DNA from: JBGPLJ01 sp035644395
GTDB taxonomy: Bacteria > Pseudomonadota > Gammaproteobacteria > Steroidobacterales > Steroidobacteraceae
Assembly (NCBI GenBank): GCA_035644395.1
Contig: DASQOR010000066.1
Location: forward strand, 1-64,000
DNA length: 64,000 nt
Reading direction: 5' to 3'
In this document: one piece after another, positions 1 to 8,356 of the stretch
Numbering within the stretch: position 1 is the first letter of the stretch
How the letters are laid out: every line of letters starts with the position of its first letter
Translations under genes and position numbers: made by a program
The notes under the pieces: generated by a model
The model's input: the letters and a program-made list of their open reading frames with translations, nothing else
What the model was told of the DNA's origin: nothing
Databases searched by the model: none

Positions 1-1
1 G

Positions 2-2608
2 AATCCTGGCCGCGATTTGCTCGCGGCAGCCGTGGTTCTGGCCATCGCCGTCGCATGGCTGAGGTTCTCGCCCGCTCGCGAATTTCCGACGCTGAACATC
101 ATCCTCGACACCGGCGCCTTCCTGCTGAGCGGGGTGATCGCCTTCCTGCTGTGGGATATGGGCTGGCGCACCGCGCAGACGCTGTCGCGCCTCAAGGCGG
201 TCTGCTTCGTTGTGTTCTGCATGATGGAACTGCTGCACGTCTTCACGTCGCTGGACGTTTCGGCCGGCCCCGTCATCATTCAGAACTTCTCGGAACTCCT
301 GCGGCTCGGCACGCTGGCGCCCGCGGCCTATCTACTGCCGCTCGGCCTGCTGGCTGCGCTCGCATTGCGCGAGCGCCCGGTGAATCTGCCGTTGTTCGGC
401 GGGTGGCTGCTGGTCGTGGGAATGTTCCTGTTGCTGGTGCAGCAGCGCGTGCCGAGTTACTCCCCACAGATGTTATTCGGCATTACCCGGCCGGAGTTCC
501 TGCTGCTGCCATTCCTGTGGATTCCGGTGGTCCTCGGCAACGTGCGTTTGCGCGCCGTGGATCGCCTGGCGCCGCTGTTCGCGAATTTCGCAACCCTCAT
601 GATCCTCATGCCGGCATTCATGTCGTTCTCGAGCGGGACCGCCGACGCGGCCGCGATGTCCGGACATTTCGCCAAGGTCATCTCCGAGTTGTTCCTGCTG
701 TTCGGACTCATGCAGTTGGGCACCATGGACACCGCGCGGCGCATGCGCGCCGAGCAGGAGCTGCTGTCGAGCAATGAGGCGCTGGAGGCGCGCGTCGGCG
801 CGCGCACCGCGGAGCTTCAGACCGTGAACGCCGATCTGCGCCGCGAAGTGCAGGTGCGCGAGGTCGCAGAGAAGCGCACGCACATGCAGCTCGAACGGCT
901 CGATCTGCTGCAGCGGATCACGCACGCCATCGCGGAGCGTCAGGATCTCGAGAGCATCTTCCAGGTGGTCGTGCGCAGCCTGGAAGATCACCTGCCGGTG
1001 GATTTTGCCGCGCTCTGCAACTACGAACATCACGCCCGCATTCTCACCGTGAGCCGCGTCGGCACGCGCAGCGCGCCGCTGGCGCTCGATCTCGCCATGA
1101 CCGAGCGCGCGCGCATCGAGATCGACGAGAACGGCCTGAGCCGCTGCGTTGCCGGACAACTGGTCTACGAACCCGACATCGCCAACGTCCCCTTTCCGTT
1201 CCCGCAGCGCCTCGCGGGCGCGAAGCTCGGCTCGATGGTCATCGTGCCGCTCATGGTCGAGCAGCGCAGTGGGGTATTCGGCGTGCTGGTGGTCGCGCGC
1301 CACGCGATCGACGCCTTCAGCAGCGGTGACTGCGAGTTCCTGCGCCAGCTCTGCGATCATGTTTCGCTGGCCGCCAACCAGGCGCAGCTGCATGAATCTC
1401 TCCAGCAGGCCTATGAAGACCTGCAGCTCACCCAGAACGCGATCCTGCAACACGAGCGCCTGCGCGCGCTCGGACAGATGGCGAGCGGCATCGCGCACGA
1501 CATCAACAACGCGATCTCGCCGATCTCGCTGTTCACGGAACTGCTGCTCGAACGCGAGGCCGCCATCAGCCCGCGCTCGCGCGAGAACCTCAAGACCATC
1601 CAGCGCTCGATCGAGGACGTTTCGCAGACCGTCGCGCGCATGCGCGAGTTCTATCGCGGCCGGGAACCGGAACTCGCGCTCGCGCAGGTGGACCTGAACG
1701 CCGTGATCGGCCAGGTGCTCGAGGTCACGCGCGCGCGCTGGAGCGACCTGCCGCAGCGGCGCGGCGCGATGATCGAGCTGCGCCAGGAGCTTGCAGGGGA
1801 CCTGCCTGAGGTGCGCGCCGCGGAATCGGAAGTCCGCGACGCCCTCATCAACCTCGTCTTCAACGCCGCCGACGCCATGTCGAACGGCGGCGTCATGACG
1901 ATCCGTTCGCGCCGCATCGTCGAGCGTGGGGGCACGGCGCAGGCGGTGATCGAAGTGGGCGACACCGGAGTCGGCATGAGCGAGGAGACGCGCCGGCGCT
2001 GCATGGAGCCGTTCTTCACGACGAAAGGCGAGCGCGGCACCGGACTCGGGCTCGCCATGGTTTATGGCATGGCAGAACGTCACGGCGCGACCTTCGAGGT
2101 CGACAGCGTGCTCGGCACCGGCACGACGATGCGGCTCATCTTTCCGGCGAGCGCGGCGATGCCACAGGCGCACGCCGTGGAACCCGCGGCCGTCGCGGCT
2201 CCCGGACCGGTCGAGCGCATGCGGATTCTCGTGATCGACGACGACCCGGTCCTGCTCAATTCCCTGCGGGAGACGCTCGAAGGCGACGGCCATTCGGTCA
2301 TCGTGGCGGACGGCGGGCAGCTCGGCATCGATGCCTTCATCGCGGGTCAGCGGCGTTCACGGCCCTTCAACGTGGTGCTCACGGATCTCGGCATGCCCTA
2401 CGTCGACGGCCGGCAGGTCGCGGCCGCGATCCGCGCGGCATCGCCGCGCACGCCGATCGTCATGCTCACGGGCTGGGGCCGGCGGCTGCTCTCGGAGAAC
2501 GACACTCCCGAGCACGTCGACCGTGTGCTCTCGAAGCCCCCCAAGCTCCTGGAATTGCGCGCCGTGCTCGCCGACCTCGCGAAAAAGGGGACAGATTTAT
2601 TTTCCTGA
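2..2608 (+). CDS. Hybrid sensor histidine kinase/response regulator (5' end missing)
   Basis: Membrane sensor kinase with a C-terminal receiver. The frame is open to the left edge; the first visible start is TTG at 17, so the true start probably lies outside the window. Numbering from that TTG: about seven hydrophobic helices (1-235), a coiled coil (240-295), a GAF-like domain (about 300-455), a HisKA helix with phospho-acceptor His494 in GIAHDINN, an HATPase domain (DTGVGM and GTGLGL boxes), and a receiver (about 735-860) with Asp790 and Lys840. The last eight residues (KKGTDLFS) and the stop codon are encoded by the left arm of a palindromic repeat, so the natural C-terminus may have been replaced. 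The signal is unknown; the N-terminal helices loosely resemble MASE-type sensors. No output partner is adjacent. Confidence 0.9.
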   Translation, partial: NPGRDLLAAAVVLAIAVAWLRFSPAREFPTLNIILDTGAFLLSGVIAFLLWDMGWRTAQTLSRLKAVCFVVFCMMELLHVFTSLDVSAGPVIIQNFSELLRLGTLAPAAYLLPLGLLAALALRERPVNLPLFGGWLLVVGMFLLLVQQRVPSYSPQMLFGITRPEFLLLPFLWIPVVLGNVRLRAVDRLAPLFANFATLMILMPAFMSFSSGTADAAAMSGHFAKVISELFLLFGLMQLGTMDTARRMRAEQELLSSNEALEARVGARTAELQTVNADLRREVQVREVAEKRTHMQLERLDLLQRITHAIAERQDLESIFQVVVRSLEDHLPVDFAALCNYEHHARILTVSRVGTRSAPLALDLAMTERARIEIDENGLSRCVAGQLVYEPDIANVPFPFPQRLAGAKLGSMVIVPLMVEQRSGVFGVLVVARHAIDAFSSGDCEFLRQLCDHVSLAANQAQLHESLQQAYEDLQLTQNAILQHERLRALGQMASGIAHDINNAISPISLFTELLLEREAAISPRSRENLKTIQRSIEDVSQTVARMREFYRGREPELALAQVDLNAVIGQVLEVTRARWSDLPQRRGAMIELRQELAGDLPEVRAAESEVRDALINLVFNAADAMSNGGVMTIRSRRIVERGGTAQAVIEVGDTGVGMSEETRRRCMEPFFTTKGERGTGLGLAMVYGMAERHGATFEVDSVLGTGTTMRLIFPASAAMPQAHAVEPAAVAAPGPVERMRILVIDDDPVLLNSLRETLEGDGHSVIVADGGQLGIDAFIAGQRRSRPFNVVLTDLGMPYVDGRQVAAAIRAASPRTPIVMLTGWGRRLLSENDTPEHVDRVLSKPPKLLELRAVLADLAKKGTDLFS

Positions 2609-2687
2609 GTATCTGGTCATTTCGTGTAGAAACGCGGGAAAATAAATCTGTCCCCTTTTTCCAGGAAAATAGATCTGTCCCCTTTTT
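2582..2687. repeat. REP-like palindromic element with an extra right arm
   Basis: A 24-base arm at 2582-2605 (AAAAAGGGGACAGATTTATT...) is repeated in perfect inverse orientation at 2637-2660, around a 31-base spacer. A second right-arm copy at 2664-2687 differs by one base. A close relative lies at 17877-17955 and a diverged one inside fliP. The A-run/T-run ends and G/C core could act as a two-way terminator. Dispersed intergenic palindromes of this kind are often moved by REP-associated tyrosine transposases, but no such transposase is visible here. Confidence 0.9.
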
Positions 2688-2707
2688 CGAAAGCCATTTC
2701 TGCGGCG

Positions 2708-3445
2708 GTGCGCGAGGTCTGCCTGTCGCTTCCGGAGGCGGAGGAATATCTCTCCCACGGCTCGCCCAACTTCCGCGTGCGGGGCAAGACCTTTGCGACC
2801 TATGTCGTGAATCATCACGGCGACGGCCGCGTCGCGTTGTGGCTCAACGCGCCGGCCGGTGCGCAAGGCCACTACACGCGCGAGGAGCCGAAGCATTACT
2901 TCGTGCCGCCCTATGTCGGGCCGCGCGGCTGGCTCGGCGTGAATCTCGACCAGGGCATCTCGTGGAAGCGCGTCGCGACCCTCGTCCGCGAGGCCTACGA
3001 AAAGGTGGCTCCGCCCAAGCTCGCGGCCGCGATCGGCAAGACCATCGACATCAAGCCCCCGCAGGCAATGCTCGCGGCCGAGGAATTCGACCCGCTCGCA
3101 TCAACGCATGCGAAGCGCGTACTCAAGTCCCTGCGCGAGATCTGTCTTGCGCTGCCCGAAGCCAACGAGGGCAGGCAATTCGGCATGCCGGTGTGGTGCG
3201 CGGGCAAGCGCAGCTTTGCCCAGGCGTATGTGCTCGACGGCCGAATGCGCCTCGGGTTCTGGGTCGGCGTGGACCGGCAGGGCCTCCTCACGAATGATTC
3301 GCGCTACGAGATACCGCCCTACATGGGTCACAACGGCTGGATCGCGCTCGACGTGAGCAAGGACTGCCGCTGGCCGGAGATCCGGGCACTCGCGCTGGAA
3401 AGCTATCGCCATTTCGCCCTGAAGCGCATGCTCGTGAAACTATGA
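2708..3445 (+). CDS. Tandem YjbR/MmcQ-like domain protein
   Basis: Two copies of the YjbR (MmcQ) fold sit in one 245-residue chain. Each begins with a helix of the type (R/L)REVCLSLPEAEE / LREICLALPEANE and continues through a GKxFA and PPYxGxxGW core; copy 1 spans about 1-105 and copy 2 about 138-240. Single-domain members are about 115 residues, so this is a duplication. Members are DNA-binding-like in structure but have no agreed function. The GTG start at 2708 lies 20 bases after a repeat element; the frame is open upstream into the repeat, so the original start could have been lost. The stop overlaps the next gene's start (ATGA), implying translational coupling. Confidence 0.75.
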   Translation: MREVCLSLPEAEEYLSHGSPNFRVRGKTFATYVVNHHGDGRVALWLNAPAGAQGHYTREEPKHYFVPPYVGPRGWLGVNLDQGISWKRVATLVREAYEKVAPPKLAAAIGKTIDIKPPQAMLAAEEFDPLASTHAKRVLKSLREICLALPEANEGRQFGMPVWCAGKRSFAQAYVLDGRMRLGFWVGVDRQGLLTNDSRYEIPPYMGHNGWIALDVSKDCRWPEIRALALESYRHFALKRMLVKL

Positions 3446-5067
3446 GTTCGATGACGGGGGGCGACGCCATCGCGGCGAGCCTCGAACGCCACGGCGTCCA
3501 CACGATCTTTGGCCTGCCCGGCGCACAGATCTACGGCCTATTCGACGCGTTTGCGCGCCGCGCGTCGACATTGAAGGTCATTACACCGCGACACGAGCAG
3601 ACCTGCGCTTACATGGCGCTCGGCTATGCGCAGGCCAGCGGCCGGCCGGGCGTCTACTCGGTCGTGCCGGGCCCCGGCATGTTGAATACGACGGCGGCAC
3701 TCCTCACGGCTTATGGATTGAATGCGCCGGTGCTGTGCCTCACCGGCCAGGTGCCGAGCGCGTTCCTCGGCCGCGGCCGCGGGCACCTGCATGAGATGCC
3801 GGACCAGCTTGCGACCCTGCGTTCGATTGCGAAATGGGCCGATCGCATCGATCAACCGGCGCAAGCGCCGCGCAAGGTCGACGCCGCGTTCCACGCGATG
3901 CTCTTCGGGCGCAGGGGTCCGGCCGCGATCGAAGCGCCTTGGGATTACTTTGGCGCGATTGGCGATGTCGAGCTGCCGGCTGTCGAGCCGCTGCCTCCCG
4001 CGCCCGCGGCCGATCCGCAAGCGATCGACCGCGCCGCGCGGATGCTGAAGGAGGCGCGCGCGCCGCTGATCGTCGTCGGTGGCGGCGCGATGGAGGCGGG
4101 CGACGCCGTACTGGAGCTGGCGGAGTTGCTCGGCGCACCGGTCATGTCATTCCGGAGCGGCCGCGGCATCGTGAGCGACGAACACGAGCTCGGTGTGACC
4201 ATCGCGGCGGGCTACCGGCTCTGGCCGCAGACTGACGTCGTCATCGGCATCGGCACGCGTCTCGAAGTGACGTCGTGGCGCTGGAAATTCACGCCGGCGG
4301 GACTGAAGACGGTGCGCATCGACATCGATCCGAAGGAAATGGAGCGCCTGCCGGTCGATGCCGGCATCGTCGCCGATGCCGCGGAAGGCGCGCGACAGCT
4401 CACCGCCGCGGTCCGCCATTCCGGTGGCCGCGCCGACGCCCGTCGCGCGCAGATCCGCGACGCCAAAGCCGCCGCGGCCGCGGATATCGAGAAGATCCAG
4501 CCGCAGATGAGTTATCTCAAGGCCATTCGCGCCGTACTGCCGCGGGACGGCCTCTTCATCGACGAAATGTCGCAGGTCGGCTTCACCTCCTGGTACGGAT
4601 TTCCGGTCTATGCGCCGCGCACGTTCATCACGTCGGGCTACCAGGGGACGCTCGGCTCGGGATTTCCGATGGCCCTCGGCGTCAAGATTGCCAAACCCGA
4701 GCGAGCCGTTGTCTCCGTGACGGGCGACGGCGGTTTCATGTTCGGCGTGCAGGAGCTCGCGACGGCGGCGCAATACGGCATCGGTGTCGTCACGGTGCTC
4801 TTCAACAACCAGTCCTACGGCAACGTGCGACGCGATCAGAACGCGTACTTCGAGGGTCGCGTGCTCGGCGCCGACTTCGTCAATCCCGACTTCATGAAAC
4901 TCGCCGAGGCCTTCGGCGTGCGGGGCCGGCGGGCGACGTCCCCTGCCGAACTGGCGGCGGCACTGGAGCGTGCATTCGGCGAGCCGGGGCCGACCCTGAT
5001 CGAAGTGCCGATCGAACGCGGCGTGGAAAAGTCGCCGTGGAGATTCATCGAACCTCGCCCCGGCTGA
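3442..5067 (+). CDS. Thiamine-diphosphate-dependent enzyme, acetolactate-synthase-like
   Basis: A 541-residue member of the IlvB/benzoylformate-decarboxylase superfamily with the standard three domains: Pyr domain (about 1-170) with catalytic Glu52 in RHEQTCAYMA, central domain (about 185-325), and PP domain (about 360-535) with the Mg-ThDP motif GDGGFMFG followed by NN. These enzymes cleave or form C-C bonds next to a carbonyl. The substrate cannot be read from sequence. There is no regulatory ilvN-like subunit beside it, so a biosynthetic acetolactate synthase is less likely than a catabolic lyase or decarboxylase. It overlaps the YjbR gene by 4 bases; nothing known explains that pairing. 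Confidence 0.85.
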   Translation: MSSMTGGDAIAASLERHGVHTIFGLPGAQIYGLFDAFARRASTLKVITPRHEQTCAYMALGYAQASGRPGVYSVVPGPGMLNTTAALLTAYGLNAPVLCLTGQVPSAFLGRGRGHLHEMPDQLATLRSIAKWADRIDQPAQAPRKVDAAFHAMLFGRRGPAAIEAPWDYFGAIGDVELPAVEPLPPAPAADPQAIDRAARMLKEARAPLIVVGGGAMEAGDAVLELAELLGAPVMSFRSGRGIVSDEHELGVTIAAGYRLWPQTDVVIGIGTRLEVTSWRWKFTPAGLKTVRIDIDPKEMERLPVDAGIVADAAEGARQLTAAVRHSGGRADARRAQIRDAKAAAAADIEKIQPQMSYLKAIRAVLPRDGLFIDEMSQVGFTSWYGFPVYAPRTFITSGYQGTLGSGFPMALGVKIAKPERAVVSVTGDGGFMFGVQELATAAQYGIGVVTVLFNNQSYGNVRRDQNAYFEGRVLGADFVNPDFMKLAEAFGVRGRRATSPAELAAALERAFGEPGPTLIEVPIERGVEKSPWRFIEPRPG

Positions 5068-5075
5068 CTCTTGCC

Positions 5076-5099
5076 CCCTCTCCCGTCTGCGGGAGAGGG
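5076..5099. terminator. Stem-loop after the ThDP enzyme gene
   Basis: CCCTCTCCC (5076-5084) pairs perfectly with GGGAGAGGG (5091-5099) around a six-base loop, nine bases after the stop codon. It lacks a following T-run, so it may be a weak terminator or an mRNA-end stabiliser. The same sequence type is a common dispersed intergenic palindrome in proteobacteria. Confidence 0.5.
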
Positions 5100-5203
5100 T
5101 TCGGCTGAGGGCTTCCGCCAAAATTCCGTCGCTTCCCCCGCCAGGCGGGCGCTCCTCGCTCGCGGTCCTCCTGAATTCAGCCACTTGCGCGCGCCGCTAG
5201 CCG

Positions 5204-5219
5204 TGGCACAGAACTTGCT
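5204..5219 (+). promoter_or_regulatory. Sigma-54 (-24/-12) promoter of the flagellar operon
   Basis: TGGCACA-GAAC-TTGCT matches the RpoN consensus TGGCACG-N4-TTGCW with correct GG-GC spacing and one off-consensus base. It lies 38 bases before the fliL start. In polar-flagellated gammaproteobacteria the fliL operon is RpoN-dependent and activated by FleQ- or FleR-type regulators; neither activator is encoded in this window. Confidence 0.85.
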
Positions 5220-5257
5220 CCCTGTCCTCGAGGAAACCGTTTTTCGAGGGGCGAGCC

Positions 5258-5854
5258 ATGGCCGAAGCAGCAGCAGCGGACGAAGGTGAAGAAGTAGCGG
5301 TAGCGCCGAAGCCGAAGAGCGGCCTCGTCGGCAAGCTCATCAATGCCGTGGGCATCTTCGTGCTCTGCCTCGGCGCCGTCGTCGCGGGCGGCTTCGTCAA
5401 CAACAAGCTCTTCAACCATCCCGTCGACTACAAGCTCGACAAGGATGGCGTGATGAAGGCCGTGATGCCGCTGCCGCCGCCGAAGCCGAAGGAAGAAAAA
5501 GTGGTCGAGGAGAAGCCCGCGGCGAAGCCGCCGGCGCCCGCCATCTACCTCAAGATGGATCCGCAGATGGTCGTGAACTTCGATGCGAGCTCGGAGGTGA
5601 AATTCCTCGCGCTCGACATCGAGTTCATGGCGCGCGACCAGGCGGTCATCGACGACGTCACGCGCAACATGCCGAAGATCCGCAACAACATCCTCATGAT
5701 GATCTCGAACCGCGACTACAAGACGCTGATGACGCGCGAGGGCAAGGACAAGCTGCGGCTCGAGGCGCTCGAGGAAGCGAAGAAGGTCCTGAAGCAGGAG
5801 ACGGGCTCGGCCAAGCTCGAAGACCTGTTCTTCACGAGCTTCGTCGTCCAGTAG
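5258..5854 (+). CDS. fliL: Flagellar basal-body-associated protein FliL
   Basis: FliL is a single-pass inner-membrane protein whose periplasmic domain surrounds and supports stator units. The 198-residue product has a short acidic cytoplasmic tail, one membrane helix (about 24-46), a Pro/Lys linker and a periplasmic domain (about 95-198) of FliL type. It is the first gene after the sigma-54 promoter and stands 3 bases before fliM. The AGGGG-containing leader gives a usable ribosome site. fliK, which precedes fliL in Pseudomonas, is absent; an unrelated metabolic gene lies upstream. Confidence 0.93.
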   Translation: MAEAAAADEGEEVAVAPKPKSGLVGKLINAVGIFVLCLGAVVAGGFVNNKLFNHPVDYKLDKDGVMKAVMPLPPPKPKEEKVVEEKPAAKPPAPAIYLKMDPQMVVNFDASSEVKFLALDIEFMARDQAVIDDVTRNMPKIRNNILMMISNRDYKTLMTREGKDKLRLEALEEAKKVLKQETGSAKLEDLFFTSFVVQ

Positions 5855-5857
5855 CCG

Positions 5858-6823
5858 ATGGCGGACGAGACGCCGACGACCGAGTCGCAAGTCATCTCCG
5901 AGGACGAGGTGTCGGCGCTGCTCGCCCCCTCCGAGAGCGACGTCGTGCTGTACGACATGACGGCGCACCGCGTTTCGCGCGGCCGCCTGCCGATGCTCGA
6001 CATCCTGCACCAGGCGTTCGTCGGGTTCCTGCGCGCAAGCCTCAACAAGCTCGTCAACCGCATGCCGCAGCAGGTGACGATCGAATCGGTGGACACCATC
6101 AAAATTGCTGATTACCTCGCGGGCCTCGCGACGCCGGCATGCATCGACGTCGTGCGGGTCAAGGCGTTCGCGGGGCCCGTGCTCTTCGTCACCGATCCCG
6201 AGCTTGCCTTCGTGCTCGTCGACCGCTTCTTCGGCGGTCCGGGCAAGTCCGTGGCGCGCGACCCGGAATCGGCGCTCACGCCGACGGAAGAGCGCTTCAC
6301 CCAGGTCGTGCTCAAGCAGGTCTGGGCCGATCTCGCGCTCGCCTGGGCGCCGATCGCGAAGCTCGACTTCGAGCTCGTGAAGCACGAGCGCAGCCCCGTC
6401 TTCGTGAATGTCGGCGCCGGCGCGGATCTCATCATCGTCAACCGATTTCGCGTCGACTTCGACAGCGGCGGCGGCACCTTCGACTTCGCCATTCCGCAGG
6501 CGGCGCTCGCGCCGCTTGCCGATGCACTCGCGGGCTCGCCCTCGAAAGCCGCCGCCGGCGCCTGGGGCGACTGGCCGCGCACGGCCCGCGCCTATCTCAA
6601 CGATGCGCTCGTGCGCGTGCGCGTCGAGATGGGCCATGCGCAGATGAGCCTCGCGGAACTCGTGCAGCTGAAGCCGGGCGATGTCGTGCCGATCGAAGCG
6701 CCGCAGGCCGCAACCCTCCTCGCGGGCCAGGTGCCGGTGCTCGCCGGCAAGTTCGGCGTTTCCCGCGGACGCAACGCCCTCAAATTGACGGGACCGGCGC
6801 CGCGCGGCGACCGCAATCCCTGA
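5858..6823 (+). CDS. fliM: Flagellar motor switch protein FliM
   Basis: FliM forms the middle ring of the cytoplasmic C-ring and binds phosphorylated CheY. The N-terminal segment ISEDEVSALL matches the CheY-binding motif (usually LSQxEIDALL), so the motor keeps its chemotaxis docking site. A CheC-like middle domain follows, then a C-terminal SpoA/FliN-like domain from about residue 240 (VRVEMGHAQMSLAELVQLKPGDV). At 321 residues it has normal length. It lies 3 bases after fliL and 17 bases before fliN, in the order expected for the export and switch operon. Confidence 0.96.
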   Translation: MADETPTTESQVISEDEVSALLAPSESDVVLYDMTAHRVSRGRLPMLDILHQAFVGFLRASLNKLVNRMPQQVTIESVDTIKIADYLAGLATPACIDVVRVKAFAGPVLFVTDPELAFVLVDRFFGGPGKSVARDPESALTPTEERFTQVVLKQVWADLALAWAPIAKLDFELVKHERSPVFVNVGAGADLIIVNRFRVDFDSGGGTFDFAIPQAALAPLADALAGSPSKAAAGAWGDWPRTARAYLNDALVRVRVEMGHAQMSLAELVQLKPGDVVPIEAPQAATLLAGQVPVLAGKFGVSRGRNALKLTGPAPRGDRNP

Positions 6824-6840
6824 CGACGGAGAACCCTCGC

Positions 6841-7185
6841 ATGGCAACCTCGCCGACCCCTCCCCAGAAAACCGCCGCCAAGGCCAAGTTCCAGGACCTG
6901 ACCGCCGATGCCGGCGCGCAGGGCGAAGTGAACTTCGACCTCATCATGGACGTGACGGTCAACGTCACGCTCGAAGTCGGCCACGCCGAGATCACCGTGC
7001 GCGAGCTCCTGCAGCTCACGCAAGGTTCGATCCTCGAGCTCGACCGGCCGGCGGGCGACCCGCTCGACGTGCTCGTGAACGGGGTGCGCGTGGCGCGCGG
7101 CGAGGTGGTCGTCGTGAACGACAAGTTCGGCATCCGCCTCACCGAAGTGATCAGCCCGCACGAGCGCATGGAACAGGTGAAATAG
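6841..7185 (+). CDS. fliN: Flagellar motor switch protein FliN
   Basis: FliN forms the base of the C-ring and docks the FliH-FliI export ATPase. The 114-residue product has a short disordered start and a single SpoA domain (about 35-108) with the usual VTLEVGHAEITVRELLQLTQGS and NDKFGIRLTEV segments. The ATG at 6841 is preceded by GGAG; an open frame runs further upstream inside fliM but has no coding character. The stop codon shares its last base with the GTG start of fliO, indicating coupled translation. Confidence 0.95.
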   Translation: MATSPTPPQKTAAKAKFQDLTADAGAQGEVNFDLIMDVTVNVTLEVGHAEITVRELLQLTQGSILELDRPAGDPLDVLVNGVRVARGEVVVVNDKFGIRLTEVISPHERMEQVK

Positions 7186-7583
7186 TGCGCTGGCTCTTCG
7201 CAGTCCTGGCGCTGCCCTCGCTTGCCTGGGCCGACGCGGCCGCCGCCAAGCCGGCACCGCAGGGGCCTGGCGTCGGCGACCTCTTGCAGATGGCGTTGAG
7301 CCTCGTCGTCGTCATCGGTTTCATCCTGGCGCTCACCTGGATCCTCGGCCGCATCCGCGGCGCTCCGCGTCACGCGTCGGGCTCGCTCAGCGTGCTGGCG
7401 GAGGTTGCCGTCGGCCCGAAGGAGCGCGTGGTGCTCGTGAAAGTCGGCGACTCGCAGGCGCTCGTCGGCGTCGGCGCGACCGGCGTCAGCTCGCTGCAGC
7501 TGCTCGCGGCGCCGGTGAAGATCGAAATCGCCGAGGCGGCAGGCAGCTTCGCCGAGAAACTGAAAGGGATGATGGGGCGATGA
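7185..7583 (+). CDS. fliO: Flagellar export-gate assembly protein FliO
   Basis: FliO is a small bitopic membrane protein that scaffolds assembly of the FliP ring. The 132-residue product has an N-terminal signal-like segment, a membrane helix at about 38-57 (LVVVIGFILALTWILGRI) and a FliO-type domain (LAEVAVGPKERVVLVKVG). The GTG start at 7185 overlaps the fliN stop by one base, and its own stop overlaps the fliP start (ATGA). FliO is the least conserved export-gate protein, so position plus the short motif carries the call. Confidence 0.92.
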   Translation: MRWLFAVLALPSLAWADAAAAKPAPQGPGVGDLLQMALSLVVVIGFILALTWILGRIRGAPRHASGSLSVLAEVAVGPKERVVLVKVGDSQALVGVGATGVSSLQLLAAPVKIEIAEAAGSFAEKLKGMMGR

Positions 7584-8356
7584 GGGGACTGTCCCTATTT
7601 TTCGAGTCTTCGAGGAAAATGGGGACAGTCCCCTGGCTGCTGATCTTTTTCCCGGCGATCGCACTTGCTGCTCCCGCCGGCATGCCCGCCATCTCCATCG
7701 CTACCGGTCCGGATGGTGCGCAGACGTACACGCTGACGATTCAGATCCTTCTGTTGATGACGCTGCTGACGCTGTTGCCGGCGATCCTGCTGTCGATGAC
7801 GTCCTTCACGCGCATCATCATCGTGCTCTCGCTCCTGAGGCAGGCGATCGGCCTGCCGCAGACGCCGCCGAACCAGGTGCTGGTCGGACTCGCGCTTTTC
7901 ATGACGCTCTTCATCATGGGCCCGGTGCTCGCGCAATCCTACGGCCAGGGCGTCAAGCCCTATCTCGACGGCAAGCTCGACGCCGAGAGCGCTTTCGTCC
8001 AGACGACCGCGCCGGTGAAGGAATTCATGCTGCACCAGACGCGCGACAGCGACCTCGCCATGTTCGCGAAGATCTCGGGCGGCAAGGCCGAGTACGCGAG
8101 TCCGTCGGAAGTGCCGCTCACCGTGCTCATCCCGACCTTCATCACGAGCGAGCTCAAGACCGCGTTCCAGATCGGCTTCATGATCTTCATTCCGTTCCTC
8201 ATCATCGACCTCGTGGTCGCGAGCGTCCTGATGTCGATGGGCATGATGATGCTCTCGCCGATGCTGGTGTCGCTGCCGTTCAAGATCATGCTGTTCGTGC
8301 TGGTCGACGGCTGGGCGCTCGTCATGGGCACGCTCGCCTCGAGTTTCTACTCATGA
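7580..8356 (+). CDS. fliP: Flagellar type III export-gate protein FliP
   Basis: FliP forms the pentameric core of the export gate. The body matches the family throughout (TSFTRIIIVLSLLRQAIGLPQTPPNQVL; FMIFIPFLIIDLVVASVLMSMGMMML). Two starts are possible: ATG 7580, overlapping the fliO stop, gives 258 residues; ATG 7619 gives 245. Either gives a cleavable signal (WLLIFFPAIALAAPA), normal for FliP. Residues 2-18 of the longer form are encoded by a palindromic repeat, so the extreme N-terminus is unlike other FliP proteins. If ATG 7580 is used, the hairpin would form across the translated 5' end. Confidence 0.95.
   Translation: MRGLSLFFESSRKMGTVPWLLIFFPAIALAAPAGMPAISIATGPDGAQTYTLTIQILLLMTLLTLLPAILLSMTSFTRIIIVLSLLRQAIGLPQTPPNQVLVGLALFMTLFIMGPVLAQSYGQGVKPYLDGKLDAESAFVQTTAPVKEFMLHQTRDSDLAMFAKISGGKAEYASPSEVPLTVLIPTFITSELKTAFQIGFMIFIPFLIIDLVVASVLMSMGMMMLSPMLVSLPFKIMLFVLVDGWALVMGTLASSFYS
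7584..7633. repeat. Palindromic repeat embedded in the fliP leader
   Basis: GGGGACTGTCCC (7584-7595) and GGGACAGTCCCC (7622-7633) are exact reverse complements, with A/T-rich inner arms that pair imperfectly. The GGGGACWGT core plus T/A-rich inner arm is the plan of the elements at 2582-2687 and 17877-17955. This copy lies within coding sequence and supplies part of the FliP leader. Confidence 0.8.
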
